A stretch of 64,000 bases of DNA from Variovorax sp. OK212 (lineage in GTDB: Bacteria > Pseudomonadota > Gammaproteobacteria > Burkholderiales > Burkholderiaceae_C). Below are positions 47,318-55,799 of the stretch, in pieces (position 1 is the first letter of the stretch; each line of letters begins with the position of its first letter). The position numbers were made by a program, and so were the translations under genes. The stretch lies in the NCBI RefSeq assembly GCF_900112425.1, contig NZ_FOLP01000001.1, forward strand, positions 1,154,082 to 1,218,081. The letters run 5' to 3'. Below the pieces are notes generated by a model. The model was given only the letters and a program-made list of their open reading frames with translations, was not told the DNA's origin and did not search any database.

Positions 47318-47982
47318 TGGGCGCCGAGACGAAAGCCGTGCTGTTCGACCTGGACGGCACGCTGATCGACAGCGCCCCCGATCTCGGTGCCGCGGCCGAC
47401 AAGATGCGCACCGATCGCGGCCTCGCGTCGTACCCGCTGGAGCGCTATCGGCCCATGGCCGGTGCGGGCGCGCGAGGCATGCTCGGCGTGGCCTTCGGCA
47501 TCACGCCCGAGTCGCCGGAGTTCGAGGTGCTGCGCGAAGAGTTCTTCGTGACCTACGAGCGCCGCATGCTGCTCAACACGCAGGTGTTCGACGGCATCCA
47601 GGTGCTGATCGAGACGCTGCGGGATCAGGGGCTGCTGTGGGGCGTCGTCACGAACAAGTCGATGCGCTTCACCGATCCGCTGACGCGCGCGATTCCGCTG
47701 TTCGCCAGCGCGGGCGCGGTGGTGAGCGGCGACACCACGCCCTTCGCGAAACCGCACCCGGAGCCGCTGCACGAGGCCGCTCGCCGGCTTGGCGTGGCGT
47801 CCGAGGCGTGCATCTACGTCGGCGACGACGAGCGAGACATCATTGCGGGCCGCGCCGCCGGCATGAAAACGGTCGCCGCCACCTATGGCTACATGGGTTC
47901 CCAGGCCGACGCGGCGCTCTGGAACGCAGATGCTTCAATCTCTTCACCCCTTGAGCTCTTGAAGTTGCTCAATAGCGCCTAA
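47314..47982 (+). CDS. gph: phosphoglycolate phosphatase, HAD family
   Basis: A 222-residue haloacid dehalogenase-like phosphatase: motif I VLFDLDGTLIDSAPDLGAAA, motif II VVTNKS, motif III Lys in PFAKPHPEPL and motif IV YVGDDERDIIAGRAAGM. Gph clears 2-phosphoglycolate; the adjacent ubiG favours this, although MupP-like HAD phosphatases share the look. Start ATG 47314 overlaps ubiG by four bases. Its last codons hold the -10 hexamer of ssrA. Confidence 0.88.
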   Translation: MMGAETKAVLFDLDGTLIDSAPDLGAAADKMRTDRGLASYPLERYRPMAGAGARGMLGVAFGITPESPEFEVLREEFFVTYERRMLLNTQVFDGIQVLIETLRDQGLLWGVVTNKSMRFTDPLTRAIPLFASAGAVVSGDTTPFAKPHPEPLHEAARRLGVASEACIYVGDDERDIIAGRAAGMKTVAATYGYMGSQADAALWNADASISSPLELLKLLNSA

Positions 47983-47990
47983 AATGAGTC
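47958..47990 (+). promoter_or_regulatory. probable ssrA promoter inside the end of gph
   Basis: A CTTGAA-like -35 near 47958 and a strong -10, TAAAAT (47980-47985), 16 nt apart. The -10 begins with the TAA stop codon of gph and lies 9 nt before the mature tmRNA 5' end. Confidence 0.65.
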
Positions 47991-47994
47991 GCTT

Positions 47995-48379
47995 GGGGCT
48001 GCACTGGTTTCGACGTGGGTTCGGAATCGCAGCGGGGCATGTCGAGCTGAATGCGCTCGTAAAACAGATTCAAACAAACTAACTGCAAACGACGAACGTT
48101 TCGCACTCGCTGCTTAATTGCCAGTGAGCCTTGCAACAGTTGGCCGATGGGCTGGGCAAGGGGGTCTGGAGCAATCCTGACCTCCCGGCTGCAAGGATAA
48201 TTACATGGGCTGGCTCCGATCCGGGTACCTTGGGTCGGGGCAAGAAAATAGGGTGCTGGCGTCCGGTGTAGCGTGTGACTGCGCGACTCCGGAAGCGAGA
48301 CTTAAATCAGATCACTAAACATGTAGAACTGCGCGATGAAGGCTTGCGGACGGGGGTTCAAATCCCCCCAGCTCCACCA
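47995..48379 (+). ncRNA. ssrA: transfer-messenger RNA (tmRNA)
   Basis: A 385-nt tmRNA. The 5' end GGGGCTG pairs with CAGCTCC before the encoded CCA at 48377-48379, forming the acceptor stem; a T-arm with GGTTCAAATCC is close to the 3' end. The tag reading frame begins at GCA 48085 and ends at TAA 48115-48117, coding for ANDERFALAA, a typical betaproteobacterial tag. It rescues stalled ribosomes with SmpB. Pseudoknot-type inverted repeats fill the central part. No integrase or att repeat is seen next to it. Confidence 0.97.
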
Positions 48380-48433
48380 CCATCTAGGACGGTCGACGTC
48401 AGCTGCAAACGCTGGCGCTTGACCTGAAACTCG

Positions 48434-48467
48434 GACCCTGTCGCGAACCGCTGGCAGGGTCTTTTTT
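48434..48467 (+). terminator. intrinsic terminator after ssrA
   Basis: Stem GACCCTG/CAGGGTC (48434-48440 and 48455-48461) extended by an inner GCG/CGC pairing, then TTTTTT. It is 54 nt after the tmRNA CCA. Confidence 0.9.
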
Positions 48468-48598
48468 CGTTTCTCTGTTCCATGCCGCGGCGATAAGGCA
48501 CGTCAGAGTCGCCCGTACCGGGCCGTTCCTTGGCTCAGGGCGAGCTTTGGCCCCATCGGGCGCTGCGCAGTGCCCGGAGATTGCGGCTCAGCAGTTCT

Positions 48599-48805
48599 TC
48601 AGTTGCACTGGAACAGGACACCCTGTTCCGCAGGCGCCTTGCCGAGCCAGCGCGGTGACTTGCTTCTTGCGTCGCAGTAGTCCGAGGCCTGTACGTAGGT
48701 CATGGCGCGCAGGACGCCTTCGCGCACCTGTGTCACTTGGTTGGGAGGAGTCGAGCAGCCGGCCAGGACCAGGAGGGCAAGCGGAAGCAGTGTGCGCCAA
48801 TTCAT
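48599..48805 (-). CDS. small lipoprotein of unknown function
   Basis: A 68-residue protein with a lipobox signal: MNWRTLLPLALLVLAGCSTP, acylation expected at Cys17. The mature part is short (QVREGVLRAMTYVQASDYCD) with two further Cys, one three residues... near the end (FQCN), possibly forming a disulfide. I do not recognise the family. It lies 10 nt after the stop of the next unknown gene on the same strand, so the two may be co-transcribed. Confidence 0.6.
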   Translation of the reverse strand: MNWRTLLPLALLVLAGCSTPPNQVTQVREGVLRAMTYVQASDYCDARSKSPRWLGKAPAEQGVLFQCN

Positions 48806-48814
48806 CGGGGCATT

Positions 48815-49090
48815 CTAAGACCGGGCATCGTTCGAACTGCGCTGGCGCCCCGGGTAGAGATACTTGAAGTAGTGGCCCGAATTGCCGAACAGCCGCCCTG
48901 CGAGCAGCACCGGATCCTCGTGCCTGTGCTTCTCGTAGAGCACCGGTCCCCAGATGATGAAGCCGTCGATGCTCAGGCTTCCTGGCGCCGGCTCGATCGC
49001 CTTCCACGCGTGAGCGAATTTCGAGATCCAGGCCAGCGCTTCCTTGAGCGCAAGGTTGGGTGGCGCAGTGGTTTCCTCGGCTTCGGGCAT
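48815..49090 (-). CDS. hypothetical protein, divergent from the LexA box
   Basis: A 91-residue protein starting MPEAEETTAPPNLALKEALA; the frame can be extended to ATG 49102 or 49123, but the latter start falls inside the LexA box. AAGGA lies 11 nt upstream of the chosen ATG. The core (LAWISKFAHAWKAIEPAPGS, WGPVLYEKHRHEDPVLLAGR) has no motif I recognise and no membrane segment. It shares its upstream region with a divergent small gene and an SOS box, so damage induction is possible. Confidence 0.5.
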   Translation of the reverse strand: MPEAEETTAPPNLALKEALAWISKFAHAWKAIEPAPGSLSIDGFIIWGPVLYEKHRHEDPVLLAGRLFGNSGHYFKYLYPGRQRSSNDARS

Positions 49091-49115
49091 GGCGAACAAC
49101 ATCCTTGTTGAAAGA

Positions 49116-49131
49116 CTGTACAAATATACAG
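49116..49131. promoter_or_regulatory. lexA box: LexA (SOS) box
   Basis: CTGTACAAATATACAG: arms CTGTA and TACAG are perfect and the CTGT-N8-ACAG layout matches the classical SOS operator. It overlaps a plus-strand promoter (TTGTTG 49105-49110, 16 nt, TACAGT 49127-49132) that would start just before the gene at 49144. It lies 25 nt upstream of the divergent gene's ATG at 49090. Confidence 0.8.
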
Positions 49132-49143
49132 TAAACTGGGCGC

Positions 49144-49437
49144 ATGGAAAAAATGCCTGCCACGCTCTGGATCGCTGCCTGCGCGCACCGGCTGCAGCAG
49201 CGCTGGCACACGGTGGATGTGCTCGAACTCGAAGAAGTCGCGCGCGACCTGTGGCGCGACGACCGGTTACGCGCCATGTGGCCCGAAGAGGCCGCCGCCG
49301 ACTGGCTGCGGCCCATCACCTCCAGCAGTTCCACCACCACTTGCGGCACCACTTCGGTCGCTAATTGCACCATCGCCTCGAATTTCTCCTTGACGGGTAA
49401 GCCGTCCCCCGCTGGTCAACCTGTGCGGGGGCCTTGA
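49144..49437 (+). CDS. hypothetical SOS-controlled small protein
   Basis: A 97-residue frame starting 12 nt after the LexA box; a second ATG at 49153 (MPATLW) is the more usual start look. The first 60 residues (WIAACAHRLQQRWHTVDVLE, RDLWRDDRLRAMWPEEAAAD) are helical and charged. The tail is Ser/Thr-rich and low-complexity with codon use unlike the front, so a frameshift or early stop in the ancestral gene is possible. A good plus-strand terminator follows at 49462, which supports a plus-strand gene. Function unknown. Confidence 0.45.
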   Translation: MEKMPATLWIAACAHRLQQRWHTVDVLELEEVARDLWRDDRLRAMWPEEAAADWLRPITSSSSTTTCGTTSVANCTIASNFSLTGKPSPAGQPVRGP

Positions 49438-49461
49438 CGCGCGCCACGCCGATAGGCTTTT

Positions 49462-49491
49462 GAAGCCCAGCCACACGGCTGGGCTTTTTTT
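49462..49491 (+). terminator. intrinsic terminator after the SOS-box gene
   Basis: Stem AAGCCCAGCC/GGCTGGGCTT (49463-49472 and 49477-49486), loop ACAC, followed by a T-run. Strong Rho-independent terminator in plus orientation. Confidence 0.9.
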
Positions 49492-49653
49492 GCCTTGCAC
49501 GCGGCTGTCCTTCGCTGCCCCGCACGGCCCCGCTTTTTTTTGCCCGGACGCAACGCTATAGTCGGCCAGCGCTGTCACGTTGCACTCGCTGCAAGCATCT
49601 GCCGCTACACAAGGCAAGGCGTCTTGCCTGCCAGATCCCGAACAAGGACACCC

Positions 49654-51261
49654 GTGCCGGATTCCCTGACCTCCACGTTGACCCGTTACTACGACGAGGT
49701 GCCCTACGAGTCGCACCCGTTCCCTCAGTCGGCGATGGAGCACCTGGAAGCGCTGGCCTACCTCTTCGGACTCGACGCCCCCGACCCATCCAAAGCCCGC
49801 GTGCTCGAGCTGGGATGCGCCGCAGGCGGCAACCTGATTCCTTTCGCGGCGCGCCACCCCGAAGCCCGCGCCGTCGGTGTCGACCTGTCGCCGGTGCAGG
49901 TGGCGCAGGGCGTGGCGGCCATCGAGCGCGCGGGGCTGTCGAACATCGAGCTCAAGGCCTTCGACATTTCGCAGATCGACGCCTCGTTCGGCCAGTTCGA
50001 CTACATCGTCTGCCATGGCGTGTACAGCTGGGTGCCCGGCCCGGTGCAGGAGGCGATCCTGCGCATCTGCGCGCAGAACCTCGCGCCCAACGGGGTGGCC
50101 TACGTGAGCTACAACGTCTACCCGGGCTGGAAGGCGCGCGAGATCGTGCGCGACGCCATGATCCTGCGCGGCGGGCCGCGCGACACGCCCGAGGAAAAGC
50201 TCTCCTACGCGCGCGGCATGCTCGAATTTCTCGAGCAGTCGGCCCGCGCCGACAGCGTGCTGAAGAAGACGCTCGACGAGACCATGCCGATCGTGCGCAG
50301 CGCCAACAGCGCCTACCTGCTGCACGAGTTCCTCGAGCCCTGCAACGCGCCGTGCTACTTCAAGGAGTTCGTCGCGCGCGCCGATGCGCAGGGCCTGGCC
50401 TATCTGTGCGACGCCGAGCCCTCGACCATGTTCGTGCAGAACTACGGCGAGAAGGTGCACGGCCCGCTGCTGCGCGAGTGCGGCGGCAGCCAGATCCTCA
50501 TGGAGCAGTACCTCGACTTCCTGGTCAATCGCACCTTCCGCCAGACGGTGCTGGTGAAGCAGACGAATGCCGCCGGCATCCGCTACCGGCTCGATCCGGC
50601 ACGCATCCGCGAGCTCGAGTTCGCGGGCCTGTTCTCCGCCGAAGGCGGCGGCGCGCTCACGCTCGACGCGCGCGAGCAGCCTTGCCATGCCATCCGTGGC
50701 CTCAAGGTCACGCTGCGGCTGCCGGTGCACAAGGCCGTGGCCGGCCTGCTCGAAGCGAACTACCCCGCATCGATGTCGCCGCGGGCGTTGATCGAAGGCG
50801 CGTCGAAGCTCACGGACCAGCCCCCGGCCGCCGTCGAGCCCGTGGTGATGGCGATGCTGGAGGAACTGCTGATCCTCGGCGCCTTGCGCATCCGCCGCAC
50901 GCCGGTGCCCGCGGTCGCCGCGGTGTCCGAGCAGCCCCGCGCCTTGCCTGCCGTGCGCTCGTCTTCCGCCCTGCGCGCAGGGGCAGGCCACAGCGCGGGC
51001 GAGGCCTTCAGCATCTGCAACCAGTGGCATGAGTCGGTCGTGCTGTCGCTGCTCGAGCGCAGCCTGCTGCCGCTGCTGGACGGCACGCATTCGCACGAGG
51101 CGCTCGCCGAGCATCTCGAGGGCGAAGTGCGCAGCGACCGCCTGCGCTTCGTGAAGGACGACAAGCCGCTGACCGAGCCGTCGGCGGTGAAGGAATTTTC
51201 CCGCCAGCAGGTCGCGCTGGCACTGGCGAGCCTGCGGCGCAAGGCGCTGCTCACGGCCTGA
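49654..51261 (+). CDS. SAM-dependent methyltransferase with methyltransferase regulatory domain
   Basis: A 535-residue protein starting at GTG 49654 with AAGGA 6 nt upstream. Residues about 40-160 are a class I methyltransferase (motif I VLELGCAAGGNLIPFAARHP, acidic ribose residue in AVGVDLS, then GVYSWVPGPVQEAIL). About 200-330 match the methyltransferase regulatory domain (EFLEPCNAPCYFKEFVARAD), and the C-terminus is a winged-helix-like region. This domain order is shared with rickettsial outer-membrane protein lysine methyltransferases. The target here is unknown. It stands alone before ggt. Confidence 0.82.
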   Translation: MPDSLTSTLTRYYDEVPYESHPFPQSAMEHLEALAYLFGLDAPDPSKARVLELGCAAGGNLIPFAARHPEARAVGVDLSPVQVAQGVAAIERAGLSNIELKAFDISQIDASFGQFDYIVCHGVYSWVPGPVQEAILRICAQNLAPNGVAYVSYNVYPGWKAREIVRDAMILRGGPRDTPEEKLSYARGMLEFLEQSARADSVLKKTLDETMPIVRSANSAYLLHEFLEPCNAPCYFKEFVARADAQGLAYLCDAEPSTMFVQNYGEKVHGPLLRECGGSQILMEQYLDFLVNRTFRQTVLVKQTNAAGIRYRLDPARIRELEFAGLFSAEGGGALTLDAREQPCHAIRGLKVTLRLPVHKAVAGLLEANYPASMSPRALIEGASKLTDQPPAAVEPVVMAMLEELLILGALRIRRTPVPAVAAVSEQPRALPAVRSSSALRAGAGHSAGEAFSICNQWHESVVLSLLERSLLPLLDGTHSHEALAEHLEGEVRSDRLRFVKDDKPLTEPSAVKEFSRQQVALALASLRRKALLTA

Positions 51262-51352
51262 ACTTCACGGCCAAAACTTCAAGGCCCTCAAGCCCTTCCA
51301 GACGACATCCCCGCACCCGCTTCTTCATCGCACCCACAGAGGAGACTTTCAG

Positions 51353-53086
51353 ATGCAACAGATCCAATGGACACCCAAGCTGCGCACCGCCATGGCGGCG
51401 GTGCTCGCGCTGGCCGCCGGCGCGTCGAATGCCGCGTCGCAGGCGCCGGTCGCGGCCGAGCACGGCATGGTCGTGAGCGCGCAGCACCTGGCCAGCAAGG
51501 TCGGCGTCGACGTGCTCAAGCGCGGCGGCAATGCCGTCGACGCGGCCGTGGCCGTGGGCTATGCGCTGGCGGTGGTGTACCCCGCCGCGGGCAACCTCGG
51601 CGGCGGCGGCTTCATGACCGTGCAGCTGGCCGACGGACGCAAGACCTTCCTCGACTTCCGCGAGAAGGCGCCGCTGGCCGCCACGGCCAACATGTACCTC
51701 GACAAGGACGGCAACGTCGTCAAGGGCCTGAGCACCAACGGCCACCTGGCCGTGGGCGTGCCCGGCTCGGTCTCGGGCATGGAATACGCACGCGAGAAGT
51801 ACGGCACCATGAAGCGCGCCGACCTCATCGCGCCCTCGATCCAGCTGGCCGAAAAGGGCTTCGCGCTGGAGCAGGGCGACATCGACATGCTCTGGACCTC
51901 CACCGCCGACTTCCAGAAGGACGCCGTCTCCGGCGCCATCTTCCTGAACAAGGGCGAGCCCTTCCAGGTCGGCCAGAAGCTGGTGCAGAAAGACCTCGGC
52001 AAGACGCTGCGCACCATCAGCAAGAACGGCCCCGACGGCTTCTACAAGGGCTGGGTGGGCGATGCCATCGTGGCGTCGAGCCAGGCCGGCAAGGGCATCA
52101 TCACGCAGGCCGACCTCGACCAGTACAAGACGCGTGAACTCGCGCCGGTGGAGTGCGACTACCGCGGCTACCGCGTGGTGTCGGCACCGCCGCCCAGTTC
52201 GGGCGGCGTGATCATCTGCGAGATGCTCAACATCCTCGAGGGCTATCCGCTCAAGGACCTGGGCTTTCGCTCGGCCCAGTCGGTGCACTACCAAATCGAA
52301 GCCATGCGCCACGCCTACGTGGACCGCAACAGCTACCTGGGCGACCCCGACTTCGTGAAGAACCCGCTCGACCGCCTGCTCGACAAGGGCTATGCCGAGA
52401 AGATCCGCGCGGCCATCGACCCGAAGAAGGCCGGCGTCTCCAAGGACATCAAGCCCGGCGTGGCGCCGCATGAAGGCAGCAACACCACCCACTACTCGAT
52501 CACCGACCAGTGGGGCAATGCCGTCTCCGTGACCTACACGCTGAACGACTGGTTCGGCGCCAAGGTCACGGCCGCCAAGACAGGCGTGCTGCTGAACAAC
52601 GAGATGGACGACTTCACCTCGAAGATCGGCGTGCCCAACATGTACGGCCTGGTGCAGGGCGAGGCCAACGCCATCGCCCCGGGCAAGCGCCCGCTGAGCT
52701 CGATGAGCCCGACCATCGTCTCCAGGGACGGCAAGCCGGTGTTCGTGGTCGGCACGCCGGGCGGCAGCCGCATCATCACGGCCGTGCTGCATACCATCCT
52801 GAACGTGGTCGACTACGGCATGAACGTGCAGGAAGCTGTCGACGCGCCGCGTTTCCACCAGCAATGGCTGCCAGATGTCACCAACGTCGAGACCTTCGCG
52901 ATCAGCCCCGACACGCGCAAGATCCTGACCGACATGGGCCACAACCTCGGTGTGCCGCAACCGGCCAACCACCTGGCCGCCATCATCGTGGGCGCACCCG
53001 CGCTGGGCGGCAAGCCGGTGGGCAACAACCGCTTCTACGGCGCCAACGACCCGCGCCGCAACACCGGCCTGGCGGCAGGCTACTGA
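51353..53086 (+). CDS. ggt: gamma-glutamyltransferase
   Basis: A 577-residue periplasmic Ntn-hydrolase precursor. A signal peptide (up to about residue 28, ending ASNAASQA) is followed by EHGMVVSAQHLASKVGVDVL. Self-cleavage is expected before Thr378 in SNTTHYSITDQWGN, giving a large and a small subunit; the small subunit has the glycine-rich LSSMSPTIV and GTPGGSRIITAVLH motifs. It splits gamma-glutamyl bonds of glutathione and related peptides. Length, cleavage Thr and motifs are complete. Confidence 0.94.
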   Translation: MQQIQWTPKLRTAMAAVLALAAGASNAASQAPVAAEHGMVVSAQHLASKVGVDVLKRGGNAVDAAVAVGYALAVVYPAAGNLGGGGFMTVQLADGRKTFLDFREKAPLAATANMYLDKDGNVVKGLSTNGHLAVGVPGSVSGMEYAREKYGTMKRADLIAPSIQLAEKGFALEQGDIDMLWTSTADFQKDAVSGAIFLNKGEPFQVGQKLVQKDLGKTLRTISKNGPDGFYKGWVGDAIVASSQAGKGIITQADLDQYKTRELAPVECDYRGYRVVSAPPPSSGGVIICEMLNILEGYPLKDLGFRSAQSVHYQIEAMRHAYVDRNSYLGDPDFVKNPLDRLLDKGYAEKIRAAIDPKKAGVSKDIKPGVAPHEGSNTTHYSITDQWGNAVSVTYTLNDWFGAKVTAAKTGVLLNNEMDDFTSKIGVPNMYGLVQGEANAIAPGKRPLSSMSPTIVSRDGKPVFVVGTPGGSRIITAVLHTILNVVDYGMNVQEAVDAPRFHQQWLPDVTNVETFAISPDTRKILTDMGHNLGVPQPANHLAAIIVGAPALGGKPVGNNRFYGANDPRRNTGLAAGY

Positions 53087-53120
53087 TCCTGCGGCACACT
53101 AGAAGGCGGTCGTGCCCTTG

Positions 53121-53139
53121 GCGGCGCGGCCGCTTTTTT
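53121..53139 (+). terminator. weak intrinsic terminator after ggt
   Basis: Stem GCGGC/GCCGC with a 3-nt loop (53121-53133), followed by TTTTTT, 35 nt after the ggt stop. The stem is short, so strength is uncertain. Confidence 0.5.
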
Positions 53140-53147
53140 CATTTCCC

Positions 53148-53897
53148 ATGCATCTGCAAGACATCCTCTATACCCAGGGCTTCGGCACGCGCCGCGTGTG
53201 CGCGGGCCTTGCCCAGCAGGGCCACGTGACCATCGACGGCCAGGCCGTGACCGACCCGTTCGCCGACCTCGACCCCGAAGGCCTGCTCTACACCGTGCAG
53301 GGCACGCCGTGGGCGTACCACGAGAAGGCCTACCTGATGCTGCACAAGCCGGCCGGCACCGAGTGCTCGCAGAAGCCCTCGACCTACCCGAGCATCTACA
53401 CGCTGCTGCCGTCGCCGCTGCGGCTGCGGCCCAACAAGGGCGCGGTGCAGGGCGTGCAGGCCATCGGCCGGCTCGACCAGGACACCACCGGGCTGCTGCT
53501 GCTGACCGACGACGGCCAGTTCATCCACAAGATGGGCTCGCCCAAGCACCACGTGCCCAAGGTCTACGAGGTGACGGCCAAGCACCCCATCGACGAGGCG
53601 CAGATCGCCAAGCTGCTGGCCGGCGTGGTGCTCGACGACGACCCCAAGCCCGTGCGCGCCGCCGCCTGCGAGTCCGACAGCCCGCTGCACCTGCGGCTCA
53701 CGCTGACCGAGGGCAAGTACCACCAGGTCAAGCGCATGCTGGCCGCGGTCGGCAACCGGGTCGAAGGGCTGCACCGCTCGCGCATCGGCGACCTGGCGCT
53801 GCCGGCCGAGCTGGCGCCGGGACAGTGGCGCTGGCTGACCGCCGACGAGGTTGCGGGCCTGCGGGCCCCTGCCAAACCCGCCAAACCCCCTAAATAA
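53148..53897 (+). CDS. rsuA: 16S rRNA pseudouridine synthase, RsuA type
   Basis: A 249-residue protein: S4 RNA-binding domain (LQDILYTQGFGTRRVCAGLA, DGQAVTDPFADLDPEG) and a RsuA/RluB-type catalytic domain with LMLHKPAGTECSQK, the catalytic Asp in IGRLDQDTTGLLLLTDDG and LTEGKYHQVKRMLAAVGNRV. RsuA modifies U516 of 16S rRNA; RluE/F-like substrates cannot be fully excluded. ATG 53148 is just after the ggt terminator; the upstream extension to 53112 is not supported. Confidence 0.85.
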   Translation: MHLQDILYTQGFGTRRVCAGLAQQGHVTIDGQAVTDPFADLDPEGLLYTVQGTPWAYHEKAYLMLHKPAGTECSQKPSTYPSIYTLLPSPLRLRPNKGAVQGVQAIGRLDQDTTGLLLLTDDGQFIHKMGSPKHHVPKVYEVTAKHPIDEAQIAKLLAGVVLDDDPKPVRAAACESDSPLHLRLTLTEGKYHQVKRMLAAVGNRVEGLHRSRIGDLALPAELAPGQWRWLTADEVAGLRAPAKPAKPPK

Positions 53898-53979
53898 GCG
53901 CGAGAAAGAGCCCCCGGACGGTCAGCCAGTCTTAAGGCTCGACCGTTAATCTCGCCAAGCTCTCTCCCGGAACCTCCCC

Positions 53980-54993
53980 TTGCGACTTTCTGCCCGACCG
54001 AACGGCCGCCTTGCGGCCTTCCTGCTTGCCTGTTTTGCGGCCTTTTCGGTACATGCGACGGCCGCCGCCGCCGCCCCGGCCGAACCCCCTCCGATCTTCG
54101 TGCTCAACTCGCTGGACGCCAGCGTGAGCGTGATCAACCCGGTCGACTGGACGGAAAAGCAGCGCATCGCCACCGGCAAGGAGCCGCACCACCTCTACAT
54201 GACGCCCGACGAGAAGTCGGTCATCGTGGCCAATTCGGCGGGCGACTCGCTGACCTTCCTGAACCCCAAGACGGCCGAAGTGCAGCGCGTGGTCTACGGC
54301 ATCATCGATCCGTACCAGCTGCAGTTCTCGCGCGACATGAAGTGGTTCGTCACGGCGGGCAACCGCCTGAACCACGTCGACGTGTACCGTTGGGACGGCA
54401 AGGACCTGAAGCTGGCCAAGCGCATCGCCACCGGCAAGACGCCCAGCCACATCTGGATCGACAACACCAGCACCATCGCCTACGTGACCATGCAGGACAG
54501 CGACGAGATGATCGCCGTCGACCTGCCCACGCAGACCGTGAAGTGGCGCACCGCCACCGGCCCGATGCCGGCGGACATCTTCGGCACGCACAACGACAAG
54601 ACCCTGCTGGTCGGCCTGACCGGCGGCGACGGCGTGCAGGTGTATGACGTGGCCGGCGCCGAGCCCAAGCTGGTCGGCAAGATCCCTACCGGCAAGGGCG
54701 CCCACGCGTTCCGCTCGGCCGGCGACGGCAAGACGGTGTTCGTGAGCAACCGCGTGGCCAACACCATCAGCCGCATCGACCTGAGCACGCTCAAGGTGGT
54801 GGCCAACTACGCCGTGCCCGGCGGCCCCGACTGCATGGACGTGTCGGCCGACGGCAAGACGCTGTACGTGACCTCGCGCTGGGCCAAGAAGCTCACGGTG
54901 GTGGACCTCGTGGCCCAGAAGGTCGTGCGCCAGGTCAACGTCGGCCGTTCGCCGCACGGCGTCTGGACCCTGGACCATGGCAAGCGCACGTAA
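53980..54993 (+). CDS. secreted YncE-type beta-propeller protein
   Basis: A 337-residue protein that begins at TTG 53980, the only start between an in-frame stop at 53947 and the signal peptide (RLAAFLLACFAAFSVHA). The mature part is a seven-bladed propeller of the YVTN/YncE type, with repeats such as IATGKEPHHLYMTPDEKSVI and IATGKTPSHIWIDNTSTIAY and SADGKTLYVTSR. Such propellers bind DNA, peptidoglycan or partner proteins. It overlaps the next gene by 17 nt, so it probably works with the deacetylase. Confidence 0.8.
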   Translation: MRLSARPNGRLAAFLLACFAAFSVHATAAAAAPAEPPPIFVLNSLDASVSVINPVDWTEKQRIATGKEPHHLYMTPDEKSVIVANSAGDSLTFLNPKTAEVQRVVYGIIDPYQLQFSRDMKWFVTAGNRLNHVDVYRWDGKDLKLAKRIATGKTPSHIWIDNTSTIAYVTMQDSDEMIAVDLPTQTVKWRTATGPMPADIFGTHNDKTLLVGLTGGDGVQVYDVAGAEPKLVGKIPTGKGAHAFRSAGDGKTVFVSNRVANTISRIDLSTLKVVANYAVPGGPDCMDVSADGKTLYVTSRWAKKLTVVDLVAQKVVRQVNVGRSPHGVWTLDHGKRT

Positions 54994-55789
54994 GAGCGCC
55001 GGCGCGGCGCTCGCGCTGCTGCTGGCTGGCAGCGTCATGCCCGGCGCCTGGGCGGCGCAGGGCGCGGCCAGCTGCGAAAAGCCGGTCTACCTGACCCTCG
55101 ACACCGGCCACATGGGCATCGCCCCGCTGGTGGCCGACGTGCTCAAGCGCCAGAACGTGCGCGTCACCTTCTTTGCCGCCGCCGAGCGCACCCAGACCGA
55201 CGGCGACAGCCTCGACGACCATTGGACCGCCTGGTGGAAGGCGAGGGCGGCCGAAGGCAACGAGTTCGGCTCGCACACCTACGACCACGCCTACTGGCGC
55301 GCCGACGTCAAGGGCACGCCGCCGAGCTTTCGCATCAAGCCGTCGGCCGGGCCGCAGGACGGCAAGGAATCGACCTGGACCGCAGCCGAGTACTGCGCCA
55401 ACATCCGCAAGTCGTCCGACCGGCTGGCCGCCATCACCGGCAAGAAGCCGCTGCCGCTGTACCGCGCGCCGGGCGGCAAGACCTCTCCCGCGCTGCTGGC
55501 CGCCGCCGAGGGCTGCGGCTACAAGTACGTCGGCTGGGCGCCTGCTGGTTTCCTCGGCGACGAACTGCCGAGCGAGAAATTCAGCAACGCCAGGCTGCTC
55601 ACGCAGGCACTCGACACCATCCGCCCCGGCGACATCCTGCTCGCGCACCTGGGCATCTGGTCGCGCAAGGACCCGTGGGCGCCGGCCAACCTCGAGCCGC
55701 TGATCGTCGGCCTCAAGGCCAAGGGCTTCTGCTTCGAGACCCTGCGCCAGCACCCCGATTTCCGCGCCTGGATCGCATCCCATCCCTGA
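54977..55789 (+). CDS. exported polysaccharide deacetylase (NodB homology)
   Basis: A 270-residue protein with a signal peptide (to about residue 26, GSVMPGAWAAQ). NodB motif 1 is altered: VYLTLDTGHMG instead of TFDDG, keeping one Asp. Motif 2 is present as GSHTYDHAYW (the zinc-binding His pair) and motif 3 as LYRAPGGKTSPALL. Glycan N-deacetylation is likely, but the change in motif 1 might affect the catalytic base. Overlaps the beta-propeller gene by 17 nt and is followed after 10 nt by the hydroxylase gene. Confidence 0.85.
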   Translation: MASARKSAGAALALLLAGSVMPGAWAAQGAASCEKPVYLTLDTGHMGIAPLVADVLKRQNVRVTFFAAAERTQTDGDSLDDHWTAWWKARAAEGNEFGSHTYDHAYWRADVKGTPPSFRIKPSAGPQDGKESTWTAAEYCANIRKSSDRLAAITGKKPLPLYRAPGGKTSPALLAAAEGCGYKYVGWAPAGFLGDELPSEKFSNARLLTQALDTIRPGDILLAHLGIWSRKDPWAPANLEPLIVGLKAKGFCFETLRQHPDFRAWIASHP

Positions 55790-55799
55790 GGCTTGTGTC

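Noticed and set aside
47995..48600. Integrated element at the tmRNA 3' end
   Set aside because: No integrase, no repeated copy of the tmRNA 3' end and no composition break; tmRNA is followed by an ordinary terminator.
49044..49364. Alternative plus-strand frame across the SOS box
   Set aside because: It runs through the operator and promoter and is mainly Arg/Ala/His; the frame from 49144 fits the promoter and terminator better.
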